Assembly: GCA_025765595.1 (NCBI GenBank) | Contig: JAIVFH010000083.1 | Coordinates: 89,763 to 153,762 of the forward strand | Length of the DNA stretch: 64,000 nt | Reading direction: 5' to 3' | Source: Obelidium mucronatum | Taxonomy: Eukaryota > Chytridiomycota > Chytridiomycetes > Chytridiales > Chytriomycetaceae | In this document: piece by piece, positions 32,379 through 43,775 of the stretch | How the letters are laid out: every line of letters begins with the position of its first letter | Numbering within the stretch: position 1 is the stretch's first letter | Notes under the pieces: model-generated | Told to the model about the DNA's origin: nothing | Database searches by the model: none | Seen by the model: only the letters and a program-made list of their open reading frames with translations | Program-made: the position numbers and the translations under genes

Positions 32379-34588
32379 ATGTTGAGTTCCGACTCTGACG
32401 GCAGCGAGGACGATGAAATCGAGTACGGCGCCGCCTGCAACGATGCGTACTCGCTGTACCAGCGCCAGCTGCGGCTTGCCGTTGCGAATGCGCCGCTGTT
32501 TGAAGCGGAAGAAGCCGAAGGAAAAGCTGAGGAGACAGAGACTGACTCGGACGGGTCAGACTCCGATGCAAACAGTCTCAGTCCGCACTTTCGCTGTCCG
32601 ATTTCAATGCGGTCGATGAAGGACCCCGTCGTCGCGGCCGATGGCGTCTCGTATGAACACGAAAGAATCAAAGAATGGCTGGCAATGTCCAGAAAGAGTC
32701 CAACAACAAACCTGGTCCTCAAATCATCTCTCTTGACTCCGAATATAAACCTGCGCAATGTGATGCAACACGTCAAAGCAAGGAGAAATCTGGACCGGAA
32801 AAGAAAGCTGGAATCATTGAACAACAACGACAAGGGACATACCATTGATAAAGACAATGAACTGAAAAGCGAGAATGGGATTTTTGTGTATCGCGTTCTT
32901 GTTGATTCTGTCGAATTGAGACTCGCTCCTACCATGGATTTTGGCTTGATTGCCCCAAACGAATCGCCATTGAAGAAGAACCAAATTGTTTGTGCGGATT
33001 TGAGAGTTTCTCTTTCTCGAGGAATTGTTTTTGTTCGATTGGAACATACACATTGCTGGATTTTTGAAATGAGTCCTGATGGACAACGAGTTTTGGAAGA
33101 CGTTGATTTAGTACATCCAATAACTCCTTGGATATTTCGCAATGAATCTAGTCGTGCGATTAAATTACGAAAATGGCCAGACTATCGGAAAGACTGTATC
33201 TTGTCTCCTGCACTGCCTGTTATAGAGGGTGAGTCTTACACCACCAAGATTCTATACCGAAGAGCCAATTTTTTCAACTCTATCGCCGTAGGCGGTCTTA
33301 ATCTTTCTTGATATCTCCCAAATAACAAGTCAAAAACACCTCCAAGGTCGCTTCATTAAGACTCATGTCATGGTCAAAGGAGAATATGGAGACATGTTTT
33401 TGCGCTGTCACAATCGACAAGACAAGTGGCTGGCTGTTTGCTTCCCGCAAAGGAAAACGTGTACTGCGACACTATTGAAGAAAAATGCCCCACCGTTCCG
33501 GAACACGCCGGAACTTTTATCGAAGTGTTCATCACATCAACTACAACTTCTTCTGCGGAATCAGAAAACGCTAGCTCTACTTACTGGATTCTTCGCCACT
33601 ATCACCACACATACAGCGAATATCGAATTCAGACAAGACCAAGGACATCTCCTTTCTTCAATTCCAAACAATATCCGAGCGTCAAGTCTACGCAAGCGAT
33701 TGAGCAAGTTCACCAGGCATGGCTTAATTTTGAACAAGATATGTGTTGCATCAGACGGCGCCTGGTGTGCCATCGCTGGAGCCGGGTCTCCTGGAATTCC
33801 CAATCACGCCTGGTGTGGGGGGAACTTGGAACCAGAGATAATATCCTTGATTCAAAACAAGCCAATCTCGATTGTCTGTTTTTCCAAACGAAAAGGAGAT
33901 TTCGCAGGTGTTAGCCGCCCATACGTGATTATTCATACGGATGGGACTGTCCATGCAAATTCCATTCGGCCAAGTCTTATGAGTGCATTGTCTGCAAATG
34001 CAACAGCAGTTGTGAAACTATGTTTGGTTGAAAATGGAGAGTATTTTGTGTCGTTTGGGGATAAGTGGGCATGGGAATTTAATGATTGGGAGTTGTGTCG
34101 AACGTTGGAGAAAGCATCTTTGGAAGGGACGTTGATTTCAGGTGAAACAGGCAATGCAAATTATCTTATGTCGAAGTTAATTTCAACTCTTCAATAATCG
34201 ATTCTCGCACGTACAGTATCTGTCTCGCCGCAACCAAACTCTGGAGTTTGGATTGTAATCTGTCGAGATGGATTCATTGCGTCTGACGGTGTTGACTCTC
34301 AGCTGACGCAGTATCTGACTGAGTTTTACAGCCAGTTTTCTGCATATCGAAATGAGAGAATTCAGTTTGTCGATGGCTTCAATGAGTGTTGTAATAGTGG
34401 GGAACAAACTGTCCAGACAAACGAATAATAATATGCTCTGTGATGATAATCGTGATATGTACACCATAAGACCGTATTACGCTCTTCATCCAACTACATA
34501 TTTAATTTTGAGGTTGGGGAATAAAGAATCTGACCGCCCATACATCTTCTCACACAATGGACCAGTGTTATACACTCCAAGACCCTGA
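32379..34588 (+). CDS. U-box protein with unrecognised C-terminal domain
   Basis: This is a likely E3 ubiquitin ligase. The first 65 residues are acidic; a U-box follows (HFRCPISMRSMKDPVVAADG, then YEHERIKEWL and SLLTPNINLRNVM). The remaining 400 or more residues match nothing I know, but they are well-formed: VRLEHTHCWIFEMSPDGQRV, GAWCAIAGAGSPG, GDKWAWEFNDWELC. Exons: 32379-33228, about 33347-34141 and 34218 onward, with in-phase GT-AG joints. The last exon needs one base of correction near 34424; without it the protein stops at 34428, with it the frame runs to 34588 through DMYTIRPYYALHPTTYLILR. Intron 1 holds one CGCC-GTA-GGCG hairpin near 33284. Confidence 0.78.
33282..33296 (+). repeat. 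GC hairpin in U-box gene intron
   Basis: ATCGCC-GTA-GGCGGT within the first intron, on the sense strand; a member of the intronic hairpin family, with one stem mismatch. Confidence 0.65.
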
Positions 34589-34617
34589 TAATCAATTATT
34601 ATTAATTTGCAAGCCTG

Positions 34618-34773
34618 TTAGCTGAAAGTTGCATCAACTTCCTCCAACCATCCCGCTTTTGGCTCGTCTAACTTTTGTTTGACTATTGGATTCCAGTTTT
34701 CATTGGAAGCCAACCAAACTGCAGGTAAAATCTGTCGCTTTACTGCGGGAAATAACAGATGGAGTCATGCCTA
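34618..34773 (-). pseudogene. C-terminal remnant of an unidentified gene
   Basis: The minus strand is open for about 50 codons ending at a stop at 34618-34620, with a coding-like composition: QILPAVWLASNENWNPIVKQ and AGWLEEVDATFS. There is no start, and the sequence upstream passes directly into the ankyrin-associated repeat at 34820. It looks like the last exon of a gene whose body was replaced by the repeat. Function unknown. Confidence 0.4.
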
Positions 34774-34819
34774 TTGACAGATCAAAAGTATGTTCTTTAT
34801 TGTTCATGTCACTTGTTTT

Positions 34820-35560
34820 GGTCTAGTACAGTTGTGTTTCATCATTTGTTACTAAGAGGGGAGGAAGAAAAAAAGTGGCAGCTCGATCCTTGGACCAAGC
34901 CACCAGAGCCAACAACCCATATGAGAAAAGTCAAGAGTGGGCCTAACATATAATAGTACCACAACCCTATAAGTTCGCCATTTGATTAACGATTCACTCT
35001 GTTCTTTTCTACACATATGTTCAGCAGCCTGTCGTCATCAGCCATCAGTATAAACCGAGGGCCGAAGCTTTGTATTTTGTGATTCTAATAATATATTTAT
35101 TGTTTGTATATTCTTAGCTAAAAAGGAATTCGCACTATTTAACCGATCATGTCACTTGAATTGATTCAGTTCGTTTCATCATTTGTTTCCAAGAGAGAGA
35201 GGGAAAGAGAGAAAGAAAAAAAGGAGGCAGCTCGATCCATATTGGACCAAGCCACCAGAGCCAACAACCCATATTAGAAATGAATCAAGAGGGGCCTAAT
35301 AATTTTAGAACCTTTCAACCCTATAGGTTTGCCATTTGAATAGCGATTACACTCTTCTTTCCTGCTCTTCCACTGGCCAGAATCGCTCGCGTTTTATACA
35401 AATTTCTTTGTTTTGATGGTGAAAATTTGCACAAGTGAAAAAATTGTGGAATTTTTTTGCCTCACGTTCTGATTGGTCGAGGAAGAAGTGAAAATTTTCA
35501 GTCTCTTCACTTAATTTTTTCACTGAAAATTTGCAGTCGCGTTTTCTTTATTTCTTAGTG
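34820..35560 (+). repeat. Ankyrin-gene upstream block, one full and one partial copy
   Basis: Bases 35008-35560 match the block at 880-1530 in reverse orientation. A partial direct copy lies just before at 34820-35000, sharing GGCAGCTCGATCC, GACCAAGCCACCAGAGCCAA and CCCTATAAGTTCGCCATTTG with 35225-35340. The full copy also contains a CCAAT-type box near 35472 and precedes the plus-strand ankyrin gene. Confidence 0.8.
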
Positions 35561-35637
35561 GACTTTATTCCACAACAAAAAATTAGTAGCAACAACCATG
35601 AATTTTTACCGCCCCTTTATGCACAGATTTACTATCT

Positions 35638-36831
35638 ATGCTCTACCGCTGGAGATTATTCAATGATTGTTTGCTGGGTACCTATCAACCCATTGGCACA
35701 TCCATGCTTTTTAGTCCTGTATTCTGCCATATCCATCTTAGATTCCAGCAGCATTTGTCGTCGCAAATAGATTTGTGGGACTATTTGGAATATCAAAACA
35801 TCAAAACAAATGCATGGAGGTGCCTTCCGTTCAATTATCAAGTTGTGATATACCGCCACATTCTCTCCACAGATTTGCCAGTCCAAGATAGAGAAGTCTT
35901 TGGATTGGAGGATCAGTATTGTCCTTACCGCTGGTGTTTGCCATCACTAAAGTCAAGCCAAGTGATGGAAGCAGTATTAAAATCTCCAGGGTTCGATGTA
36001 GCTTGCCAAGGAAATCGGGCGATCCGGTGGGCTGCAAGAACCAACAACTGCAGAATTGTACAACTATTGCTGAAGGACGCAAGAGTAGATCCTACCGATC
36101 ATGAAAACTATGCTATCCGAAGTGCGTCATTCTTTGGAAGAGTAAGAGTGGTCAATTTGCTTTTAGATGACTCGCGAGTCGATCCATCTGTTGAAAACAA
36201 CGTCTGTATTCGAGAGGCCGCTGCAAATGGACACATCAACATTGTCAAGAGTCTGTTGGACCATCCAAAAGTCGATCCAACAGACGGGATACAGGATAAT
36301 CAATCTTTGTGCCTGGCAGCAGATAATGGTCATTCTCGGATAGTTGAGGTTTTGCTTGATGATCCTCGCGTCTCTCCCATCCCACTCTCCTTATTCCTGG
36401 CATGCAAACGTGGGCTCGTTAGCATTGTAAAACGATTGCTGGCGGACCCAAGGCTGGATCCTACGAACATTGATGGAACCTATTCTTTGGATGTAGCAGT
36501 AGGTCATGGGTTCGTTGGGGTTGTGGAGGTTTTGTTGAATGATGGACGCGTGATTCCAAGCGGAACAGTATTACTTAATGCGGCACTTAAAGGATATTCT
36601 AAAATCCTGGTCCTCCTCCTTGCCGATGATCGGATCGATCCCGCTCATGGCGACAATCACGCACTTGAGCTGGCGTCACATAAAGGACACATTGAGGCAG
36701 TAGCCACTTTGTTGGCCGATCCCAGGGTTGCGTCCGGCGATATAAGAAGTTCCATATGCGCGAATAGCCATGCAGAGATTGTGGGGCTTCTTTTTAAAGC
36801 ATTCAACAAGCAAACGGACGCTGTGTGTTGA
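35638..36831 (+). CDS. Ankyrin-repeat protein with broken F-box
   Basis: The frame contains about nine ankyrin-type repeats (VVNLLLDDSRVDPSVENNVC, IVKSLLDHPKVDPTDG, VVEVLLNDGRVIPSGT) and the same linker as the left-edge gene (FNYQVVIYRHILSTDLPVQD). The ancestral start is visible at 35598 (MNFYRPFMHRFTIYALPLEI), but a stop follows at once and about 60 bases of F-box are missing. The ATG at 35638 used here is in another frame for its first codons. The ankyrin part is intact, so the gene may still make an F-box-less protein, or it may be an early pseudogene. Confidence 0.7.
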   Translation: MLYRWRLFNDCLLGTYQPIGTSMLFSPVFCHIHLRFQQHLSSQIDLWDYLEYQNIKTNAWRCLPFNYQVVIYRHILSTDLPVQDREVFGLEDQYCPYRWCLPSLKSSQVMEAVLKSPGFDVACQGNRAIRWAARTNNCRIVQLLLKDARVDPTDHENYAIRSASFFGRVRVVNLLLDDSRVDPSVENNVCIREAAANGHINIVKSLLDHPKVDPTDGIQDNQSLCLAADNGHSRIVEVLLDDPRVSPIPLSLFLACKRGLVSIVKRLLADPRLDPTNIDGTYSLDVAVGHGFVGVVEVLLNDGRVIPSGTVLLNAALKGYSKILVLLLADDRIDPAHGDNHALELASHKGHIEAVATLLADPRVASGDIRSSICANSHAEIVGLLFKAFNKQTDAVC

Positions 36832-36900
36832 TTGTTCCTTTATCATTTGCTTGTGATCAATAAAAATAAAAATCAACCACTTTCGGACAACTCGAAGCCA

Positions 36901-39900
36901 ATGGACCAAACGGAGCACCTGAAAGCCAAGCTGCGCCAGTGGGAGGCGCGCTTCGCGGCGAAGCACGGCCGGCCGCCGACGAAGCGCGACGCGGCGAAGG
37001 TCGCCGAAGTGGCGGCGGCGTACCAAGCGTACGGCGAGATGCGGCGGCAGCGGGGCTCGAAGCGGGTGCCTGGCGATGGCGACTCGTTCGGGGCGCATCT
37101 CAACAGGGCGGCCGAAGTAAAAGAAGTAAAAGAAGACTTCAGAGAAGACAAGGAAAACAGGGAAGAAGACGACTCTGCGCAGAGCCTCAACGCGCTGATT
37201 GGGCCGCGCAGAACCACAACTGCCGCAGACAAGCACGCGTCGTGGATCCCCGCCGCGAAAAAGGGCGCGCTGGATCACATTGATGAAGAACGCAGGAGTG
37301 CCGCCGAGGAAGCGGTCAACAAGTATCTGCAAAAGACAACCCAGAAGGAGGGAACACAACACGACAACACTGTCAAACCTGTGGACAGTTTGAGTGCGGA
37401 TAACTCCAGCAAAACTCCTTTCTGTCCTCCCCCTTCAGCTGTTCTCAATATCCCTCCACAAATTCAGCAACAAGCAACAACAACACCACCAACCTCCTTC
37501 TCCTGGATTCGTTGTAGCACCTGGCTCATTTTCTCTCTCTCGGCAAAAATCATTTGGATCGCGGTCTTCCAAATCATTTACTCTTTCCACCTCATTCCTA
37601 AAGTCATCCAGTTCATTCCTGTTCCCACCTTCAATTTTGGAGAATGCGGAGGAGGAAACCGATTCGACTCCTCCAACAACTGCTACATCAGCTACCATCA
37701 TTCCTACAACCAACAGTTCCAATATCGAGACTGGATGGACGAATAATGTCGATGACTCTGAATCCGAATCCGTCATTGCAGCGCGACGAAACAAGTCGAT
37801 TGGAAAACGTGCGAAAAAAATGCCCAATGGGATGAAAGTAACTAGAGTTATGAAGGCGGCGGAGCGAGAAGCGAAAGCGGATTATTCTCGGACGAAACAA
37901 AAGGCCTCTTCATTTGTCGTTCACAGTGAAGATGATGACGATCATACCAATACTGATAAAGTTGTCATCACTGGTGCAAAGAGGGGTGCTTCTAGATCAG
38001 CGCCTTCCGAAAAAGCCCCATCGAAAAGATTAAAGACAAGGAAATCTATTGACAACGCCGATAATGATATTGACGGCGATGACTTGGAATTGATTGCAAC
38101 CGCTGCGGAAGCTTCCCTTGCTCCCGCTGATTCGCCCGAGTGCCGACGGAAATCTACCAGAACGAGAAAGTCCATGAAAGTGTTTGACAGTTCAGACAAT
38201 TCCGAAGAAGAAAGCGCCTCTGCAAATGATTTCGATGACGATACGGTAGATATAATATTTTTCTTTTTCTTCTTCTTCTTCTTCAATATTTGGGGTGTCC
38301 TAAAATCTTGTACAGGATGATGATGAAGACTCGTCTGATGGTGGCGAATTGGACAACACCACAATTGCCTTTGATACAAAATCTACATACGCAGCAGTCA
38401 GTGAAAAGTCGGCCAATAGAGATGCAAAAGCCCCAAAGAAACAAACCGCCACAAAACGAAAGACGGTACCAAAAACCAAAAGTGCGTCCACCCAAGAATC
38501 CGGATGGGGTAAAGCAGAAGACAAGAAGCTTCGCGATCACAGTGGTTACGGTGGTGGTGGAGGCGGTGGTTCTAGAGAGAACAATGGTGAATCCTCTTTT
38601 TTTTTTTGTTTCTTTCTCCGTCTTTTTGAAAGAGAGTTTTTGCTCACAATTTCTCCCTTATCTTTGAATTGACAGGGATCGGAAGCTCCAATTTCAGAAC
38701 GTTGAAGCTTCAAAAATCAAAGTTTGGGAAAGGGGGAGGAGGGAGATTTGGTGGTAAAGGAGGAAGATATAACAATGGATCGTGAGTACCGAAAACAAAC
38801 GATTTGAAAGTTATGCGCTTATGAGTTTCTCTTGCAGCAAACTCAAATCATACGGTGCTTCAAATTCTTATAGTGGATACCGAGGAACCGAGAATCCATG
38901 GCATACAAAAGATGCGGAGGAAGTGGTACAATCCTTGTATGATGAAACAGAACGGAAACGGTTATTGGAGTTGCCAGATTTGAATTTTTTCACGCAAGAA
39001 GAGGACGAAAAGTAGAGGAACTTTTTCCTTTTCTTATTTGGCTGTCGAATACTCACCTGCCGTCTCTCTGTTTTTATTTTGCCTTCAGTTTGTGTCCTGT
39101 GAATTCATCATTCTTTGACGTGGTTCCTGAATCAAACTTTTACGTCGATCTTCATTCTGCGTTGAAGTCGTTAACTGGGTTGGACTCGTTTCGACCAGGT
39201 CCCTTGGTTGTTTTTGAAGAATTTTTTTAGAAGTGCCTAAGTAAATTAACGTTGTGGAATCATATAGGCCAAGAAGGTACCATTAAACGAATCCTCAATG
39301 GACAATCAACAATTCTTGTCCTTCCAACTGGTAAGAAAAAAAACGCGTGTTTTTTTTACCAATTTCTTTAAACTCACTCTTATACTTTCTTTGTAAAATA
39401 TAGGTGGCGGAAAATCACTCTGCTACCAACTTCCAGCCTACATTCTCCGGAAAATCTCGCGCGAAAGGAATCAGCAATGCATAACTTTGGTCGTATCGCC
39501 GATGGTTTCTCTCATGCAAGATCAAATGCGTTGTTTACCTCCAAAATTGACCTGGCGTATGCCTTTCGAGTAATCAATCCGTAAGCAGCAAGGGACCCTC
39601 TCCCTTCTTAACGGTACAGTCACTAACGAAAAATCATTCGTCCTTTTCCCTCTGGTTTCAAGGCTACAGAGTATAGGAAATTAGCGGATCAACTGGCAAA
39701 CGACCAAATAGACATTTTGTACGTGACCCCAGAGAAACTGCAAACAGAGGGTTCAAGAAACTAGTGGAAATGCAAAGGATATCTACTGTTCGTTTGGCTT
39801 GTATCGATGAAGTGCATTGCTTGACAGAGTGGTCTCACAACTTCAGGTAGAAGAAAACAAGTTTCCCCCGAACTCTTGCTCACAAAAAATACTAAACCAA

Positions 39901-42345
39901 CACAAAAATTCCCAAGAACTTCGTACTTGAGTTTAAACACTGTCTTTCAAGAAGTGATTGGAGTGAAATGTGTTTTGGGGTTGACGGCCACGGCGACGAT
40001 CCAGGCGCGTAAGTCGGTGATTGATATGCTTTCCTTGACGGACGACGCTATTATTTCCGAATCAAAAATGAGAAATAATTTGAAAATGACTGTTTCAAAA
40101 GTATCTCGTTCTGATAATCGGTAAAGAGAAAAAAAAATTATCTTTTTGGTATTCGTTTTGCTTTTCATATTTACTCAACTTGCAACAAACAAAAAAAAAG
40201 GGAATCACTTCTGGAAAACTTGTTGAAGCTAGACGTCTTTTCTGCCATGTCGTCCATTATCATTTACACAATGTTTCAAGTTGAGTTTTTTTTAACATGG
40301 AGTTTCTTTTGTTGTTGGCTAAAAAAAAAACAATTATAAAAGGGACAAGCTGATGAAATAGCAAAATACCTACGAATCAGGAACTTTGATGCGGACTCTT
40401 ATCATGCTGGAAAACCTCCAATGGAGCGCGCTTTAATACAAGAGAAGTTCATGGTAATACAGATAATTCACCTCCTCTTTTTTTCCAAGCTTTTTTCTCA
40501 ATCATAAAACATATGAAAAAACAAAACACACACCCAGCAAAATCGCCTCCAAATCATTGTCGCAACTGTCGCCTTTGGTCTCGGAATCAATAAACAAGAC
40601 GTCCGCGCAGTCATCCACTTCAACATTCCCAAATCGCTTGAAAACTACAGCCAAGAGATTGGGAGAAGTGGACGAGACGGCAAAGACTCTTATTGCCATG
40701 TCTTTTTGTGTCCCGATGATTACGTGCGGCATCGCAGTTTCGCGTATAGCGAGGGTGTGGATGAGGCGGCTGTTTGGAGGTTTATTCTCAAGGTTTTTGG
40801 GAATGCGGCGGCGTTATCGGGCGATGGCAGGAAAAAAGAGGACAAGAAAAAAGCGGATAAGGCTGGTGGTGTTGGGGGTGTTTCTGTTGGAAGGATCCAG
40901 GATCGTTTGACGATGCTGATTCCGATTGAGGCGACAGAGAAGGAACTGGATATGAAGGAGAGCGTGTTGGCGACATTGTTGACGTATATGGAAGGATTTG
41001 ATGGGCGGCCGATTCGAGTTTTTCCTGGTAAGCTTTTTTGGTCTGTTTTTTTTTACTGGGCGTAGTGTTTTTTAAAGCTTCTTTTTTGGGATTGATCAAG
41101 CTATTTACGGCGAATATATGGTCCACTTTCAACAAAAAGTCTGCGTTCGATTTGGCTGAGACGAATCCGATTGTGGAAGCGATTTTGAGGAATAGTGAAA
41201 AGACGAAAGGGAAAATGGACGATAAACACTCTCAAAGTAAGTTTGGCTTAGACTTTGGATAATATTTCTTTTTTTCCTGTTGATATTAAAACAACAACAT
41301 AGATTTGCGGTGATGCAAATGTTTCTCCCAGCGTTCTTGGTCAAACTTTGGCTGAATTGAAGGTTTTTTTATTGTTGGGGTTTGGTAGAACGTTGTTTTC
41401 TTACTGACTTAAATATTTTTTTTCAAATAGAGGAAAAAAGAGATTCAATATGAAGGCCTCTCCAAAGCATTTCACATTGAGCTACCCAATCTCGGCGCAT
41501 CGCAATTGGATAAAACGTACCTGGACCGAATGCGAACACTTCTCACATCCAAAATGAGGGACTTGGAGACTTCGCGTGTGGCTAAACTGGATGTGTTGTA
41601 TGAAACGCTCTTGGCGGCCTCTGTGGATTCATTGGGTGATGTAATATGGGACGCGAGTAGCAGTGATTTCTGTGGGGAGACTGTATCCAATGAGATGGAA
41701 GTGACTTCGGACGTAGATGAGCCGAAATCAAATGCGAAAGAGAGGATGGAAAGACTCAAAGAGACTGTGGAGCGATACTTTGAAACGGAAACGGGGACGT
41801 TGAAGCCCGAAACTTTGGTGGTTAAACCCAGGGACTGACGATGACGATGATTATGAAGCAAAATGTCTACTTGGAGTCAAGAGTGGATTCCGCGATCCGA
41901 CGTTGGCGAATCGGTCGGATAAGTGGTATGTAGTTTTTTGTGTTTGGTTCATATTGTTGTTTTTGTCAATTTCATTCTTAACTTGTTTCATTCATTATCA
42001 ACGAAACGCCAGCAAAAAAGTTCTTCGAATCGATATCAATGATTTCATTGTTCAAAACGCGGCAGTCTTTACTTCAGGTATTTTTGGTTTTAGTTGGATT
42101 ATAGTATTTTTGATTACTCGTCTTCACACAACATGCCAAAAAAAAAAGGTCGCGCTATTGCCAGAGTGTTTCATGGAATATCCAGTCCCAAGTTTCCAGC
42201 ATATGACTGGTACAAGAACAAGGCATGGAATTCGTATTCTCACTTTAATTTTGGGGAACTTGTAAAGATTGCTAGTAAAGCACTGATGGAGTATCGAATG
42301 CGGACAGGAAGGGTTGTAGATGAGGTTGAGTCGGATCAGGATTAA
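36901..42345 (+). CDS. RECQL4: RECQL4-type DNA helicase with Sld2 N-terminus
   Basis: This helicase acts in replication initiation and repair. From the ATG at 36901 the N-terminus is Sld2-like ([20 protein letters not shown]), then a long acidic, Ser-rich linker with a Gly-rich stretch (38550-38760). Helicase motifs follow: [14 protein letters not shown] (motif I), [15 protein letters not shown] (Ia), [15 protein letters not shown] (II), VLGLTATAT (III) and [13 protein letters not shown] (VI). The end ([19 protein letters not shown], then [12 protein letters not shown]) is the RECQL4 C-terminal region. There are at least 15 exons. One-base frame corrections are needed near 37460, 39555 and 39754. 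The first 350 bases of coding sequence are very GC-rich. Confidence 0.9.
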
Positions 42346-42664
42346 TAAAGAGAAGAGAAGAAGTGCGTGAGCGTGAGTGCGTCTGTTGAGTAGAAAAGAA
42401 GAACCAAGTATACACCGCATGCAGCGGTATACAGTCAATTCACGCGATCCATAACAAAAATGAATCTCGCTGCTGACCCTTTAGATATTGCGCACGCAAT
42501 CCCAAACTGGACTTTGCGCAAAAAAAGATCGCGCAAAAAATGGAGATGAAAAGATGCGTCGACCAATCACATCGCAGCAGCCAACCAACCTGTAATTAGC
42601 TGCCCGCAGTGCACACTTCACATTGTAACAATCATTCTATTAATATTAATATTAACAAGGAACA

Positions 42665-43739
42665 AATGGATCTCGAGGTACCACAACCACAAGAGCCAGC
42701 TGCCCTGCTCCCTGAGCAACCGCAACAGCAACCAGAGCCGGCAGCACCACTCATTTTCGAATCCCATGTTGCATTCCGCGTAGTTGAATTTACAACACAG
42801 ACTTCACCTCCAGTGAAGGCTCCGATTGCAATCTTCTCCAGTTCAATCGAGGATTTTCATTCCAAACTCTTCGCTGCAGTCCGTCCCCATCTCAAGAAAA
42901 AAGCCCTTGTCGACACTTCAACAACACCATATGGTTATTCTTGGGATCCCCGTGGTGAAAATGTAGATGTAACCATGCTCGGAGACTATCTTCAGTTCCA
43001 TGATACTGTTGGCAAGAAAAAGATTCATCTCTCCAAGGTTGATACTGCCACACTTGTCTCTTGGAGAACGAAATTCCCTTCCACCAATCCCATTGTTATC
43101 ATTGTTGCATCAAATTCCCATACCATCGCAAGTGCTCCGATCCACAAAGAGTTTATCAAGGCCCTTGGATCAAGAACTGCCGTTGATAGAGCTGGTGCAG
43201 ACACTGAAGAAGTGTTGAATGACATGATCAGACGTTTACGCGAGCACTACCAGAGTATTTACACCTCTGCTCATGTTAATTGGCGTATCTGGGCATCCCT
43301 CTTGCTTCAAGGAGATATCCAGAACCTTGAGGAGCGATTCTTACGCGGCCCTGATCCATCCATTATTCATTTGTTTGCAACTGCTGGTGTTGCGCACGAG
43401 TATCAGAACCATCAGATTGTCTTGTCCAATAATGTTGCCATTCAAGAGAATCAACGAAGTGGAGCCCGTCTGGAATCAATGAGAGTTGTCTTAAACCAAG
43501 TCGCTGCTTTAATCAAGGACATGGATACGCGTTTGACTGCTGCAGAAGAAGAAAACAAGCAGCAGTGTACAGTGTTGACTGATATGCAAACTGCACTCCG
43601 TCCAGTTGAGCCACAGGCAGCAAGAAGTGTCTTTCACCAAATCACCAATCAACTTGACATAGACCATGGTGTCAGCAGTGTAAACGTTGGTGGAAGCAAT
43701 ACTGGAAACAATGCGAATAGACGAAACAATGGCCAATGA
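42665..43739 (+). CDS. Unrecognised protein paired with transposase
   Basis: I do not recognise this protein. It starts at ATG 42665 (MDLEVPQPQEPAALLPEQPQ) and is 358 residues. A Pro/Gln/Glu-rich head of 35 residues is followed by a globular domain (FRVVEFTTQTSPPV, LFAAVRPHLKKKALVD, VSWRTKFPSTNPIVIIVAS), a helical region (NDMIRRLREHYQSIYTSAHV), a coiled coil (VVLNQVAALIKDMDTRLTAA) and an Asn/Gly-rich tail. The domain order would suit an oligomerising DNA-binding helper protein, but nothing proves it. Its convergence on the transposase and lack of introns suggest it belongs to the same element. Confidence 0.7.
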
Positions 43740-43775
43740 TGTTTATTCTTTGTGATTGTCAAATTAAAAAAGAAT

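Noticed and set aside
32036..33142. 368-codon minus-strand open frame
   Set aside because: It is antisense to the U-box exon, with low-complexity composition and no family resemblance.
33426..33914. 162-codon alternative frame in the U-box gene
   Set aside because: The other frame is open over the whole exon, joins in phase to both neighbours and has a protein-like composition.
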